A DNA stretch of 64,000 nucleotides from Tomocerus qinae (taxonomy: Eukaryota; Arthropoda; Collembola; Entomobryomorpha; Tomoceridae): positions 43,726,409 through 43,790,408 of the forward strand of contig CM034547.1 of the NCBI GenBank assembly GCA_020055645.1, written 5' to 3'. A program made the translations under genes and the position numbers. Positions 15,040 to 27,827 of this stretch are shown here, one piece after another (the first letter of the stretch is position 1; each line of letters starts with the position of its first letter). The notes under the pieces were generated by a model, which saw only the letters and a list, made by a program, of their open reading frames with translations, was not told where the DNA came from and searched no databases.

Positions 15040-18000
15040 CTATACTTACACGCATTAGCTTAGCATTACCTATATAAGATATCAAGGAATAAATCCATAA
15101 GACCTTAGAGATACTAGTCGACTCTACGTTAGTTGAATTAGTTACTCTATTCTAACTTCCTTTTTAGCCTTATTGAATATAGATCATTTGTAACTATTTC
15201 CAGCATATACATTTAACATGTACCATAATAATCGAAGATGGTAAAGTAAAACTGAATATCTAAAAAATTAATATGTTAATACCGCTTGTAGAATCTTTTG
15301 AGAAAAATAACTAATGTAATATTTAGAAAAATGTAGATGAAGCTGTTATCAAATTGGTGTCAATAGTTTGTTTCTGTAAAGGGTAAGAATTTTCAAACAT
15401 ATGGGATTGCCAAAGAATGTAGAATCTGTTAACTTTTAAATCGGAGCTTGAATTAGCTTGCAGTATGTTAACTCATCTAGAGTTGTGTCTCAGCCATGAT
15501 TTCGCCATTGCAGCCTGTTGGATTGTAATTTTAGTCACGTAGGAAATGAAAGTGAGAGTTTGGTCATAATCCCATAAATAACGTATCCCCTAAGAGGACA
15601 AGTTGTAAAAGTACAGATCGACCTCTTGTAAGGTGAGGTGACACATGTTTCTGATTCTACAACAAGTGCAACAGTCCCACTTTAGTGTTTTGTAAAACTA
15701 CAATATATACTTAAGAGGTTTACTTCATCCCTCTTACACTTCAATGCCAATGTGTCCAGTTGACTTGAGTTCAACTGCTTTGTTCGTATAAATAAAGAAT
15801 TGGCTACTTTTATGAGATTTTCGTTGATTGCCTCGTCTTATACTTTCCTTTTGTGAGTGTACCTAAAGAACTGTAATTTAACTAAAGGGCAGGACACAGC
15901 TGCATTCCAAGCGTGACCGAGGAAAATGAGAACATAAAACACAACAGAAATAGAGCAAAATAAAGTCAAACTTGATACAAAACTGTGAGCGAGGGTTTGC
16001 GAGGAATAGAAAATAATCCATGTTGAATCGCAATGATAATGAATGAATAAATCCTAAAATACACTACAACATCTAGACAATTGCACTAGAGTATATATTG
16101 TAAATAATAGTATAAGTAATATAGTATATAAATAAGCCACGAGGTTGGGTGACTGTAGAAATCTTAGTTGAGCTTTAATGCATATGCTTTCAGGATAAGA
16201 ATGGGAGTTTATATGAGAGACGATTTACGCGTTGCAAATAAATGCAGCATCCATTTGCCCTAAGTATTCTGACACAAAGACAGTCGTAAAACGAGGACAG
16301 ACCAAGTCAAGTCGGAACAAGGAAACCCGCTAAGAATCCCAGCTCGGTGAATAAAGAAAATGTAGTGATTCGGAGCTGTATTCTACCTCGTCTGATCTCA
16401 CTCAACCCAAGGAGTGAGTGACTAAAGTGTAAAGCTTTAGAGAAATGCACAAACTGCTACTAGTGAGATATAAATTCGGAGACTAACTCCGTCCGGAGCA
16501 CAATGCAATACAACAATACGATAAATAGACGGGAAAGAGCGACAACAGCTTCTGCTCCTCACCGTTTTATGTCTTTCGTCCAAATCTCCCTGTCTGTCGC
16601 TCTCACTCTCACAAATGTCACTCATTTCGGATTTTTTCATCAGATTTCCTCCACTTACTACCTACGTACACATAAGATCTGAGACTGTGGAAATATGTAG
16701 CTGGGAGTTGAGTGTATTAGTACATAACACGAGGACAGACCACGAAACACTTTCTCTCCTTTCCTTCCTCTTCCTCCTTACGAAACCATTTCATTGCACC
16801 TTTTATATTAGCAGAGTGAAAGACCTCGACTAAAACTCTTGCCAATCTAAATCCACATCCATGGGAGAATTTTATTGGTTTTCCACGCGTGGCACTCACA
16901 AAAAATTCCTGAATCATCAAACACGTCGATTTTTTCCCTTATTTTGTGTTCAAGGACCCCATATACAATATTATATGGATCCACAGTATATTATGTATAA
17001 CATCTATACAGATAATATAAGCTTTTCCTTGATGATTCTATATGAATTGTGTCTAAATATTCATCTTATTTGAGAGGTAATCATAGGAAGAAACAAGATT
17101 TCCTATTCATTTGCATTTATTACACTTATTATCATAGAAAAGATAGCAGGGCAGACATTTACTTATTATTTACTACTGCGGATGGGAAAGTGGTATGGTT
17201 TTCTCTATTTATAAAATATTAGCAAAGTGATTCCCTGGATATTGTGGATAATGCCATTGCAAAAGCCTAATCGTGACTAAGCGCTTTATAGCTTGCGTCT
17301 CGTCGACTGTAGAAAGGAGAGAGAGAGAGAGCAACAGCATTAGTAAGTTAACCGAAAGATGAGTGTTTTGTGTCAGCGTATCTTTGGATGAAAGACATTT
17401 CAACAGTTTTGACTGGTATTCATTTGAATTGAAACAGCAATAAAAAAGCTGTAAAAGTCTGTTTGCGAGAAATTTATGCAAAAATAAGGCCGAGCGATTA
17501 AGGGAGGATCATTTCAACTTGGGTACATTATGTAATCGTAGATATACATACTTTAGTTAACTACTTTCGACCCTGGTGAGGAGAGTGAACGAAATGAACA
17601 AACCGAAAGTGCTAAATGTGTAGTAGGAAAGTTGGGAGTTTCATATCCGCTTCGTTTGCTCTAGTTTGTTTGGTGTGACGGGAGAGATTTGTTTAAAACC
17701 AATGGGTTAATTTGAAAAGCTGTAAAAGTCCGGATACAACTCTCATTACATTTAGTTTTCCATTTCATGCCGAACCGAGTGAGTTCAGTTGCATCTCTTG
17801 TTCTCTCTAATCTCTCTGGTTATGCACACAAGTCCTCACACCCGTCAATACACATTAAATAAACCTACCACTATACTGGATACTCTTTTACTAAGTTGAT
17901 TTCCCTCTTTGATGAAATCAACTTAACAAGGAAACACTGAACAATCGTGTGGTGTACAGTTTTTCACATGCACAAACTTGTCTGAATGTCATTTCATCGT

Positions 18001-21000
18001 CTTATCATGCAAATGATTTTGTGGGTGATGCTTCATTTCAGTGTTTACCATTCCTTTCAGTATCAGCTACAGCAAAATCTTCAAAAATAAAGAATCCTTT
18101 TTTTCTAACCAAGACTAAAAGCTACATACATCTTTAGATGCATTAAACTCTAAGAATGTGTTCTTATATATATCTGTAGGGTATACTTGTAACTTGACTT
18201 TTTCGGTGTTAACCTGTTTTTTGAAAGCAATAATTATTTTTGTAAGGAACTTTAGGTGTTCAATTCTTTTAGATAAACATAGGATAATATTGCTATTAAA
18301 TTCAATAGAGATTTTTTCAAAATTTCAATTGACAGTAGACCGTAAATAGTAGATATAATATATATAGACTATATAATAGGTATAAGTAGACTATACAGCA
18401 GTTTCAGGATTTTAAGCAATGCTATTACATGTAATGTGGATTGGTATGCTAATGTAAAGTCTTTTTGGCATCTCTCAGTCACTCCGCTTCAATGAATAAA
18501 TGACAAGTCGTTACAGTAAATTTCTCTGGTTGCAAGTTGAAACTTGACTTTCCTTGTTTTCCCCACTTGCCTCATCTTGCAGTAAAGACTTATCAGCACA
18601 ACTGATTGTGATTGTGACTAAGAGCCTTGTTACCCGTTTGACATTACCGTATCTATACTACTTATTCATACCCTTCCGTATAGGTGTAACTATCAACTTA
18701 CTAGACCTTGTTTTCTACATGCTTTTCAAGTCTTGCATAGATATAGGGGAGGAGAATCCTCATTTAGTTATAGTAGCCTAATGTGAGTTTTACTCTCCTG
18801 GCACTACTATCATCATCCGAATCTGAATTGATTGATCCCTGTCATTACTTTTTGGTCGAGGGGAACGTGCCTTCATTCTAATACACACTAAATTCAATCT
18901 ACCACTTGGTAATGCAGCTACTTACACTTACTACCCCTACTCAATAATAATAATACATCTTGTGCTTTTTCATGTCACACAATTATCTTCCTTTCTCCTA
19001 TCGATGTTGTATAAATTGATACAATACCTTGCAAATGAATATTTTTGTTTTTTCTCCAAAAAATGTATCATAAACCGTTTTAATTTACATGTCATTTTTA
19101 ATTTATCTTTCTTCTCCGAAAAAATTGTTGGAACATTTATTAACAGATTAAGAGGTATTAATTGTGGTATTAAAGATTCTGAAAGGTAATATTTAATATT
19201 TAATCGTTAAAGCATGTTGCTATATTATTATGCTATTCCATGTACATATGTAGAAATCCCCACCCCCACCTTTTCTAGAAAGCGACAGATCACTGCAATT
19301 TAGTATTACCCTTAGGACATGAACTATCCACTTTTTAGCTACCGTGTTATGGTTGTAGTGAGTAATAACAGTAATAAATATATGAACTGGATATTTTTCA
19401 TTATTTACATATAGATAGAGTTTACATAGATTGTCCCTGGTATTACCTATGCACCGAGTTCGACATTTCATAAATAGGGAAGCTAACCGTACGGAAAGGA
19501 ATCGATGATGATGAGTAAGTGAAGTGAAGCGTGCATAATACACTCGTTTCTAAAATGACCAGGAATCTTTCATCGGTGATATTCTGTTCTACCTATGTCC
19601 TTTATTTTATCAATACGAATAGCAAATCTTTCCTTTCATGCACACACTAAAAGCTGACATCAGTAAAGCAAAGCTAACAACATCCACAATTCAGTCAGAT
19701 CCGCCTTCTATCATTTTCTTTGCATAGAGAAACATACACACAATGGTAAATAGACAATCATTTTCTATAGGTAATATTGATAAACAGAGTGGGATAAAAA
19801 ATGAAAGAGGAGATCAAATCTATTATTAGACTCCTTTTATCTGCAGCTACTCATAGTTGACGATGAGGTTTGATTTTTCGTTGAAATGCGGAAAAAAGTA
19901 ACTTTTTTACTTTGACCTGCTGTTTATCTGATGTGCAAACAGAAACTGCTGGGAGAAAATAATAATATATGTGTCTGTCGTGGACAGACAAATCATTTTG
20001 TAGCGTTTGATTCAAGTTTGAAGCATCCTCCTTTCATTGCTCACAATTGAATTGAATCCATTCAAATGGAGAATTATGAGTATGAGGAAGAGACGAGTAA
20101 ATAATAGGAATTTCATGAAAGTGGGAAATCATGGAGGCGTAACATCCATCATCAAAGAGATCTTGAAGCAACTCCAACTCACTCCTCTCGCCTATTCTAT
20201 TCAAATACAAAATAAATTCGTCAACTTATACGGAAAACCATCCATGCGTGTTCACAAAAGTATTACAGTTGATTGTGGTTTAGTGAGGCATAACTTAAGG
20301 AAGGTTGACCATGCAATTCAACGCGTCTCTCTTTAAATACGTTAGCATGTAATACCTACCTCCCTATGTAAACTCTGTTTTCACACTGTTATTATCCCTA
20401 TAAGTACCCATGTCCATCAATAACAATACTCTTTGTAATTCAACTGGACAGAGTAACAGATAGCCTTATGAAAACAGAAAATGGAACTTTTATGGTCCGC
20501 TGGGTATAACAAAGTCAGATTTCTATGTACTTAAAATGATTTGCTTTGAGTATTACTCTAAGTACTTGACTCAATTTGCGTCAATTGTGTTACGTGTTGA
20601 TGGAAGAGAGTTCCTCTCTTGTCTACCCTCCTCCTATGTACTGTTACTCCAAACACTACACAAAATAATAATCTAAGTTACAAAACAAATGTATTTATAC
20701 CCTACTACCTATATAGGTACAACTTACATATTGATAGAGACGAGGCTAATTTGGATGAGTGGACTGAGCTGGACACTGACGACAAAATCAAATCTCCAGT
20801 GAATTGCGTGGAATTTAGAATGAAACGGTGCTGATTTACAAATTGTAGTATATATAACCTACACATATGGCTTAACAATGCACATCTCATGGTCACACAT
20901 GTCACAATATTTACTAACTCTCTATAAATTATACTTTATATTACAATTCTGCCATAACTTTCTCGTGTGATTTTAAATCTTTATACCAGCAATATTATTC

Positions 21001-24000
21001 ACAAATTGCACCTGTCTAATTTCTACTAATATGCTTTTGCATTATTTTGCTACCTTATAGACGGGCATTCATCATTTGCATTTTATTTAGTTTCATCTAA
21101 ACGAGGTACAGTTACGTATTTGCTATTGTTTAAAGTTGGCGAGTGAGTGATGTGTGCTAGTATCAATATAATTTGTTTAGAGTAGGAAAGAATTGAATTG
21201 AGAAGTGAAACCGAATCCGTGTGATGTGGATTATTGAGAGGTTTCGTCGTGGGCTTGACCAAACTAAATAGTGGAAGACACCGCAGTGTAAAATGCATGG
21301 GGGGATATAGCCACGAGGTGATATACCTTTTCCCTACAAGTATATCAATAAAGGTCTGAAAGGTACATCTTAATGTCATCACATACATGTGTACGTAACG
21401 TACTGAATTTTTCGGAGCACTAAAGTTGAGTTGGGGTTAAAGTAAAAGAGGCGAAATTCGATATTTCCAAAGGGAAATCTAATAATCTACTCCCTGCTTT
21501 TTGTGCTTTAGAATTAGGAACTCCGGGGAAAACGAGATCCGTATTATCTGAACGCTTTTAGTGACACGGTATTACAATGATACTTTACTACATATTTCAA
21601 CAGAGTAAAACCAACATCCGTATGGATAGTCTCTTTGTTTTCTATTTCAGTAGCTCTATATTAGCTACATATTCTAAATATTGTGCTGAAATGATATCAC
21701 AATGAATTTCATCCGACTTTAGACATTTCAATGTAGGGGTCTAGGATGTAATAAGAAACGGAAGGATAAATTGATGAAAAGCATTGCTTTCGTGTAGTCA
21801 TACGCAAGTTTCATTGAATTGACAGTGTGAAGGGCATGGTTAGATAATGTGGTAAATCTTTTTCAGTTTATAATTGAGGCTGTTATATTTGTAAATATTT
21901 TCACGAATGGCAGAGGAGAGTAGCTTATGATTTGATTAACCAGAATCTAATGGAGTTCTAATTAACATCCCTCGAGAGTACATCAGACTAAAATTGGTAG
22001 ACCTCGTCTTACAGTTGTGATGAATGCTTTTAATTTTAATATTTCCCTTTCCAATGCTCTTTCCGTAAATTAAAATAGGAGAAATGAAAGGATTGATGAG
22101 AAAGAAAGACGAACGCGAAATGACAGCTTAAAGTTCACAAATGTTGGTTTCATTTCTCCGTCTCACTCGCTCAGGGATTCTAATATTTCCCTTTCTACAG
22201 AAATATTCATTCTATAGTAGACTGATAATATTTTCTGTATTCTCATGCATCTATAAATAGAGATACTGTTTATAGGAACAATAACTTGGAGATTGGATAG
22301 GATTGCACAGTGTCGTTCTCAAGTTAAGTTGACTAATGTAAAGTAATGTAGCAAATGAGGAGGAGTGGTAGAAGGTGTAATGAGTGTTGACACATAAAGA
22401 TCTCCGAGTCATTGCGGTGTGTCCTCCTAAATTAATCAAACTCCCTAAAGCGTCACTTCTAATCACATTATCAGCTCTCATGTAAATGAGTCGACTAGAA
22501 TGAACCCATTCCGCACTCAAATAATCTACTGACTCCTGACTACCATTTCCCAACTCGCTCCGAATACACACATCGCTATTCCTTATAATAAAATCGGGTA
22601 TCTAATCTAACTAAGCTGTAGACAATGCAATATCAAACCAGAATGAACAGTCAAATCCACTTTACCAAAAGGCCAATTCAAATGCCGTAGATCCGATGAA
22701 ATTTCAAGATCTCTGATTACTTCATTTATTACAGTAATGAATATTCTCCATAACTTTCCTTCGCTTGAACGATCCCTTGGAGGAAAGAGTTATCTTACTT
22801 ACCTTAGCCTACGAGCCTACGATATTAGTATCACATCACTTTAAGTATATACCACCATCTGTTATTAGAATGAAAGAAATATTTACCTATGAATTTAATT
22901 TGTAAATGGCTACCATAGTCATGCCAATAATTTATTTCCAAATATTTCATCATTATTAGAAGAAAGGATGAACAAGAAAATGAAAAATTTAGGAAAACCT
23001 GTAGAACATAAATTAGCAGTTTTGGAAGGTTTTTAGGGTAAGATAGATTTGATTTATACAGGATGGTTAGGAGTGTTCATAGTAGTTGCATTAGACAGGT
23101 GATCCTACATGATCAGAATCAGATGGTTTTCTTTGGCTACCCTACCCGGTTTGGGTCTCTCTGCATGATGAGGATGAATGCCCACTTGAGAGCTCTTGTC
23201 CGTTGTTCCCGTTCACTGAAGTATCACTTTGATGCAGTCATCTTTTATTATTGTCTGATCATTGGGCGAAGGTCTGCTTCTCCGACTTGAACTGGACCTT
23301 TGCTACTGCAGATATACACTTAGCTACATTATTACCAACACGGTTCCTCTACAGCATTGGCTTCAGTATCGATAAACCAAAAAAGCCACCAGGCAAATTG
23401 TCAGATCAGATCAGATCAGCAAAGCTCATTGTTGGAGGGGGAATCCTCCTCTCCACTGCTACAGATACTCTTCTCCTCTCTGCTCATCCTTATCCGCTCA
23501 TTACTCGACGTTACGAACACTTGTGCTCCTCAATCAAATGCAGAGCACAGAGATAAGATAAACGCTCCAATTTCCCTTTGCAATACTCATACCTAGGTAA
23601 AATACATCCATATGTGTCTGATATGGCCTATTATAGAGATGAACTAGTATTCTATGAGTAAAGAGAGTCAAGTGGCATACAGTAGGAAAAAAGAGAAAAA
23701 AAATGAAACTAATGAACTCGGTCACAATCGGGATCCTGATCAGATAAGTCGGCTATAGAAGAGCAAACCAAAGGACTTTCCTCAAAAAGCTACTTTTCAC
23801 TCAAATTGCAGATAAGTACAATCTAACAGTCGCATCACAGCTAAAAACCTGTAGCAAAGGAAAATCTTTAGAAATGGAATAATGCCTCACCGAATTTATT
23901 TATATTTTCATAGCAAAGTGATCCAAAAAGATATACACCTAACTAGATATCCTAAGTAGTAAATGGTCGATACTAATTTATTCTTTCACCTGGAAGTTTT

Positions 24001-24183
24001 GTATGCAACTTATTACATTATTTGCATCAGTATAATGAGTTACTGTCATTGATAATTACTTTGTCTAATGTTCCTATCCAATTAGATTTCCAGCACTGCT
24101 TGTCGTTGTTATAATGTCGTATATACAAAGTAAAATGTTTCTTCTGAGTATAGATATCAAAGAATTTAATGTGAAACATAATC
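15040..24183. other. gene-poor AT-rich stretch
   Basis: Only short ORFs without recognisable motifs are present. There is a short GA dinucleotide run around 17317-17331. The minus ORF at 22251-22571 starts at GTG, and the minus ORF at 19220-19543 shows no domain. I see no RNA gene and no transposon end before the target duplication at 24184. Confidence 0.6.
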
Positions 24184-24188
24184 TCTAC
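24184..24188. repeat. target site duplication TCTAC (left)
   Basis: TCTAC lies immediately left of the TGTG start of the left LTR and recurs immediately right of the right LTR at 28760-28764. A 5-bp duplication is within the usual range for Ty3/gypsy integrases. Confidence 0.9.
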
Positions 24189-24394
24189 TGTGTCATCTCG
24201 TGCCTATGGTATGACCTGAGCGGGTGCAGACACGGGACGATAATAATTTATATGCGGGTAACTCGGGGAGTTATTTACAGAGAGTGTTTATTTACAAGAG
24301 GCAAGACCGGACTGTTTGAATCAGCCGGGTTAGGCATTAGATAGGCACATGAAACATATGTATGTAATAGCATTATGTAGTACCTATCTACACA
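24189..24394 (-). repeat. 3' LTR of Ty3 element
   Basis: The 206-bp LTR is identical by eye to 28554-28759. In coding orientation it begins TGTGTAGATAGG and ends GATGACACA, the canonical TG...CA ends. A poly(A)-signal-like AATAAA (minus strand) falls at 24287-24292. Confidence 0.95.
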
Positions 24395-24404
24395 TCTCCC
24401 TCCT
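24395..24404 (-). other. polypurine tract of Ty3 element
   Basis: On the minus strand the ten bases abutting the LTR read AGGAGGGAGA. This is all purine and in the expected position for priming plus-strand DNA synthesis. It overlaps the last two bases of the integrase stop codon TAG (24405-24403). Confidence 0.85.
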
Positions 24405-25924
24405 AAGTTGATTGCTGGCCGGTGAGCTTTGTCAGCTCTGGGTGCAGTGGCTTGACGGTTCTTCCTGACCGTGTCTGGTAGCCCTTCTTAGGAGACGGTT
24501 CCCTCCGTGGTGAGGGTGTTGGGCCTGAGCTGGCCGTTGGACTTCCTGAAGGCACTGCTGTTGGGATCGGCACTGGTGGCACGATTTCCGCAGGGTCGGG
24601 AACGTCTTCATCTTCCTCGGGAGCTCTTTCCAGGGGAGCTCGAGTGAGGTGGAAACTGTTTCGTCTTAGAGATCCACGGGAAGTCTTGACGATGTAGGAG
24701 CGGGGAGTATCTGCTTTCCCTTCCACAGTTCCCCACGATCGGGCATCCTTGATCCACACGACGTCGCCGCTATGGAGTTCATCCTTCTCGTGTACATTGT
24801 GTCGCCGGTCGTAGTTTCTCTTCTGATTTGCTCGCCTCTTCTCCTCCCTCTCCTGAAGTGAGCGGCACTGCACTTCCTTTGGCTGGAGCAGGTTTGGGTA
24901 GAGAGGTAACGTTGAGCGAATTCTTCTGCCAAAGAGTAACTCGGCGGGGCTGTAGCCATTGGCAAGAGGTGTTGCTCGGTACTCAAGTAGGCCAATGTAA
25001 GGGTCTGCGTTTTTCTTCAAAGACATCTTCATGATGCGTACAGCGGCCTCGGTGAAACCGTTGCTTTGAGGAAAGTGGGGACTGGAGGTCGTGTGACGAA
25101 ATCCGTAGTCCTTTGCAAAGGCGAAAAATGCTGAGCCTTTAATTTTCTGGAACTGGGGTCCGTTGTCGCTGATGACTTCTTCGGGCACCCCGTGCCTGGC
25201 GAAAATTGATTTTACGGTCTGAATTACCTCTTCTGCACACAGGCGGCGTAGTTGTACGACTTCCGGGTACCGGGAGAAATAGTCGGATACAACGAGATAA
25301 TTTTTCCCTTGCAGGTGAAAGATGTCCATGCCCACTTTCTGCCAGGGGCGTTCTGGAAACTGCGATGGGACGAGAGGTTCATGTCGATTCCTCTGGAGTT
25401 TAGTGCATTCCATGCACCTCCGGATAACTTCGGCGATATCCGTGGACAGTCCCGGCCACCAGACTGAGGCTCTGGCGCGGGCTCGGCATTTGGTTATACC
25501 TTGGTGTCCTGCATGTAGTTTTCCCAAAATGTCTTGTCTCAGCGTGGCTGGGATGATGATGCGGCTGCCTCTCATCAGTAGACCATCTTGTAGCGAAATT
25601 TCGTCTCTGGTAGACCAATAAAGTTTGCAAAGGGGATCCAATTCCTTCTGGGCAGGCCAGCCCTGGTTGCTGAAGCGGGACAAGAGTCTCATGGTGGGAT
25701 CTTGTTGCTGTTCCTGCCAAATCTCCTTAAGTCGTTCGTCCGACGCTGGTAGAGATTGCAAAATTACGCCGACGTAGCCGGCGACTTCCTCCTCCAACTC
25801 GCTGTTGCCGATGTCGGGGAGTGGATGTCGTGAGAGAGCATCTGCAACTGTCAACTCCTTTCCGGGTGTGTAGAATATGGAATAGGTGTATCTCATCATT
25901 CTCATGCGGAGTCGTTGCAGGCGG
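24403..25924 (-). CDS. pol segment: end of RNase H region and integrase
   Basis: An uninterrupted 500-codon frame begins just after a frame shift at about 25.92 kb. Counting from MRMMRYTYSI: the segment linking to RNase H ends near DALSRHP (residues 22-28). A zinc-binding HHCC region follows with H131/H134 and C164, C167. The catalytic core has D194 (GMDIF), D247 (SDNGP) and E286 (GFTEAAV). The C-terminal region includes GDVVWIKDARSW and a proline-rich, charged tail. The role is to insert the element's cDNA into chromosomal DNA. The D247-E286 gap is 38 residues rather than the usual 35, because of about three extra residues just after DNGPQF. No stop codons interrupt it. Its stop overlaps the polypurine tract. 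Type and order are certain; activity is not. Confidence 0.92.
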
Positions 25925-26677
25925 GCGTCAACTCGTCCATATTTTTCGTCGAAAAGAGGGGCACGAGGGGACGGTGGTCAGTCTCAATCTGGAAAGAGAG
26001 ACCTGTGACGAAGTCTTCGAAACGTTCACATGCCCATGTAAACGCAAGAGCTTCCTTCTCGATTTGGGCGTAGTTTTTCTCGGCGGGTGAGAGTGAGCGG
26101 GAAGCATAAGAGACTGGACGAAAATTTCCATCATCTTGTTTTTGCTTGAGAACTGCTCCGAGCCCATACGAGGATGCGTCGGCGGAGACGATTGTTTCTC
26201 TCCCCAACTCGAAGACTGCAAGGACGGGGTCGCTTACTAAAATCTTCTTGACAGCGAGGAAAGCTGTCTGTTGTGCTGGTCCCCACACAAAATCGTTTGC
26301 TGTGCGGAGTAACTGGTTGAGTGGAGCTGCGACCGTTGCCATCTGGGGTACGAACTTGCCCAGGTAGTTTGCAAGGCCTAAAAAGCGGCGTACTTCTTCG
26401 ACAGATGTGGGCGCCGGCATTTTGACGATAGCCTCCACTTTCTTAGGATCTGGCTTGATGCCATCTTCATCAATAACGTGGCCCAGAAATGACACTTGGG
26501 TCACGCCAAAAACACATTTGGATATGTTGAGGGTAAGGCCTCCTTCCTGGAGTCGCAAAAGCACTTGCCGTAGGCGGTTGTCGTGTTCTTCGATGGTGTG
26601 GCCTCCGACGAGAATGTCATCCATTTGGCAGACAACACCGTCGATTCCGCGAAGTAGAAAACTCATCCTTTTCTGAA
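25924..26677 (-). CDS. pol segment: RT active site to RNase H
   Basis: This frame opens at a shift inside a short T run at about 26.68 kb and closes at a shift inside a C run at about 25.92 kb. It holds the RT active site VCQMDDILVGG (a QMDD form of the YxDD box), the FLGHVID region and the thumb/connection segment. The RNase H domain follows with VSADASSYGLGAVL (first Asp), the AQIEKEALAF helix (Glu) and ETDHRPL (Asp). The bases upstream in this frame (up to 26966) are an out-of-frame shadow of the first RT segment and are not counted. The product would copy the element's RNA into DNA and degrade the RNA template. It is in a different frame from both neighbours, so it is either damaged or affected by sequence error. 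Confidence 0.9.
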
Positions 26678-27084
26678 AACTTCCGGAGCTGAGGTTATTC
26701 CGTATGGTAGCCGCTTGAAACAAAAACGGCCGTATGGGGTGATGAAGGTTGTGAGAAGTTGGCTCTCCTTGTCGAGTGGTAATTGCCAGAATCCCTCTAT
26801 GGCATCGATCTTCGACTTGTATTTGAAGCCACCAAGCAAGCCAAGTTGATGATCCACTGCTCCCATTGGATGAAGTTCGCGCTGGACACTTTTGTTGAGC
26901 ATGGATACATCGACACAAATTCGTAGACGTCCATTTGGCTTCTTGGCGATGACCATAGGGGCACACCAGTCAGTTGGTTTATCGACGGGCTCGATAACAC
27001 CTTTAGCTACCATGTCGTTGAGATATTTCTTGAGTTCACCCATCAGGGGTATGGGCACACGACGTGGCACTGAGACTGCGAAAG
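26677..27084 (-). CDS. pol segment: N-terminal half of reverse transcriptase
   Basis: This segment carries the fingers and palm start of a Ty3-type RT: PRRVPIPLM near the beginning, KGVIEPVDKPTDWCAPMV, KPNGRLRICVD, SKIDAIEGFWQLPL (with the first catalytic Asp) and TPYGRFCFKRLPYGITSAPE. It ends at a premature stop caused by a one-base shift in a T run at about 26.68 kb; the continuation lies in another frame. At its start it is shifted relative to the protease frame by one extra base near 27.08 kb. No ATG start is implied, since it is an internal piece of a polyprotein. Confidence 0.9.
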
Positions 27085-27827
27085 GGCTGACAGTCTGGTT
27101 TCAGTCTTATTGTGTAGCACTCGGCTAATTTTCCTAAGCCGGAAAAAAGTTTTGGAAATTCTTTCTCGGGTTTCACGGTTGTTTGTGGACTCGAGACACT
27201 ATCCAAACGACTGATCAATTTAAGATCGACACAAGCTTGCCGACCCAAAAGTGGTTGTGCTAAATGTTTCACAAAGTAGACAGTCTGTTGAATCACTTTG
27301 TGGTTGTAGCACATAGACACAGTTAGTTCACCTGTAACAGTTAATGGAGCACCAGCTGGTCCATTCAGGGGTGTCTTGCATTTTCCTAGTTTCTTCGAAA
27401 ACTTGGCAGAAAATGTATCTGGTAGCACCGTCACATCGGCACCAGAATCCAATTTAAAAGTTATGGGTGTGCCGTTAACTGACACTGTCGCATTCCACGA
27501 GTCTGGACTGGACACTGAGTCTATGCCACCTACAAAAGTCTCGTTGACCGTGACATGACTGACAGAACCACTGGCTTTGCACACGTTTGCAAAGTGGTTT
27601 TGCTTGGAGCACTTGTGACACTCCTTACCCCAGGCAGGGCACTGATCCCGTTTGTGTTGCTTGGAGCTTCCACAGCCAACACATGTGAATTTGGAATTTT
27701 TCTCCTTGTTGGAGTTGCTGTGATGAGAAGACTGTTTCTTTTCAGTTTTCACAGACGACTTGGGCCAGGCTTTAGCCCTGACCTTCGTTCCTTGTCCGCG
27801 CCGTCTGGCTTTGCACCCTGTCGACAT
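27085..27827 (-). CDS. gag C-terminal zinc knuckles and aspartic protease
   Basis: Counting from an in-frame ATG at 27827, two zinc knuckles are visible: C49-C52-H58-C63 and C70-C73-H78-C83. The second has the standard CX2CX4HX4C spacing; the first has one extra residue. A retropepsin follows with the active-site motif LDSGAD at 126-131 and the later PLLGRQACVDL segment. The knuckles should bind the element's RNA and the protease should cleave the polyprotein. This frame overlaps the end of gag by 56 bases in a +1 relation. The junction could be a programmed frameshift or an artefact. After about 27085 the frame runs on into meaningless sequence because of a one-base shift; the true continuation is the RT segment. 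Confidence 0.88.

Noticed and set aside
17317-17331. GA dinucleotide run
   Set aside because: Short microsatellite, ordinary for such DNA.
22251-22571. 106-codon minus ORF
   Set aside because: The start is GTG; no recognisable domain, probably chance.
25902-26966. Full 354-codon frame over the RT region taken as one protein
   Set aside because: Its first ~95 codons are an out-of-frame reading of the first RT segment; only the part from about 26677 downwards is real.
24403-27128. Plus-strand ORFs over the retrotransposon (for example 25821-26090, 26407-26676)
   Set aside because: They are complementary shadows of pol and do not encode recognisable proteins.
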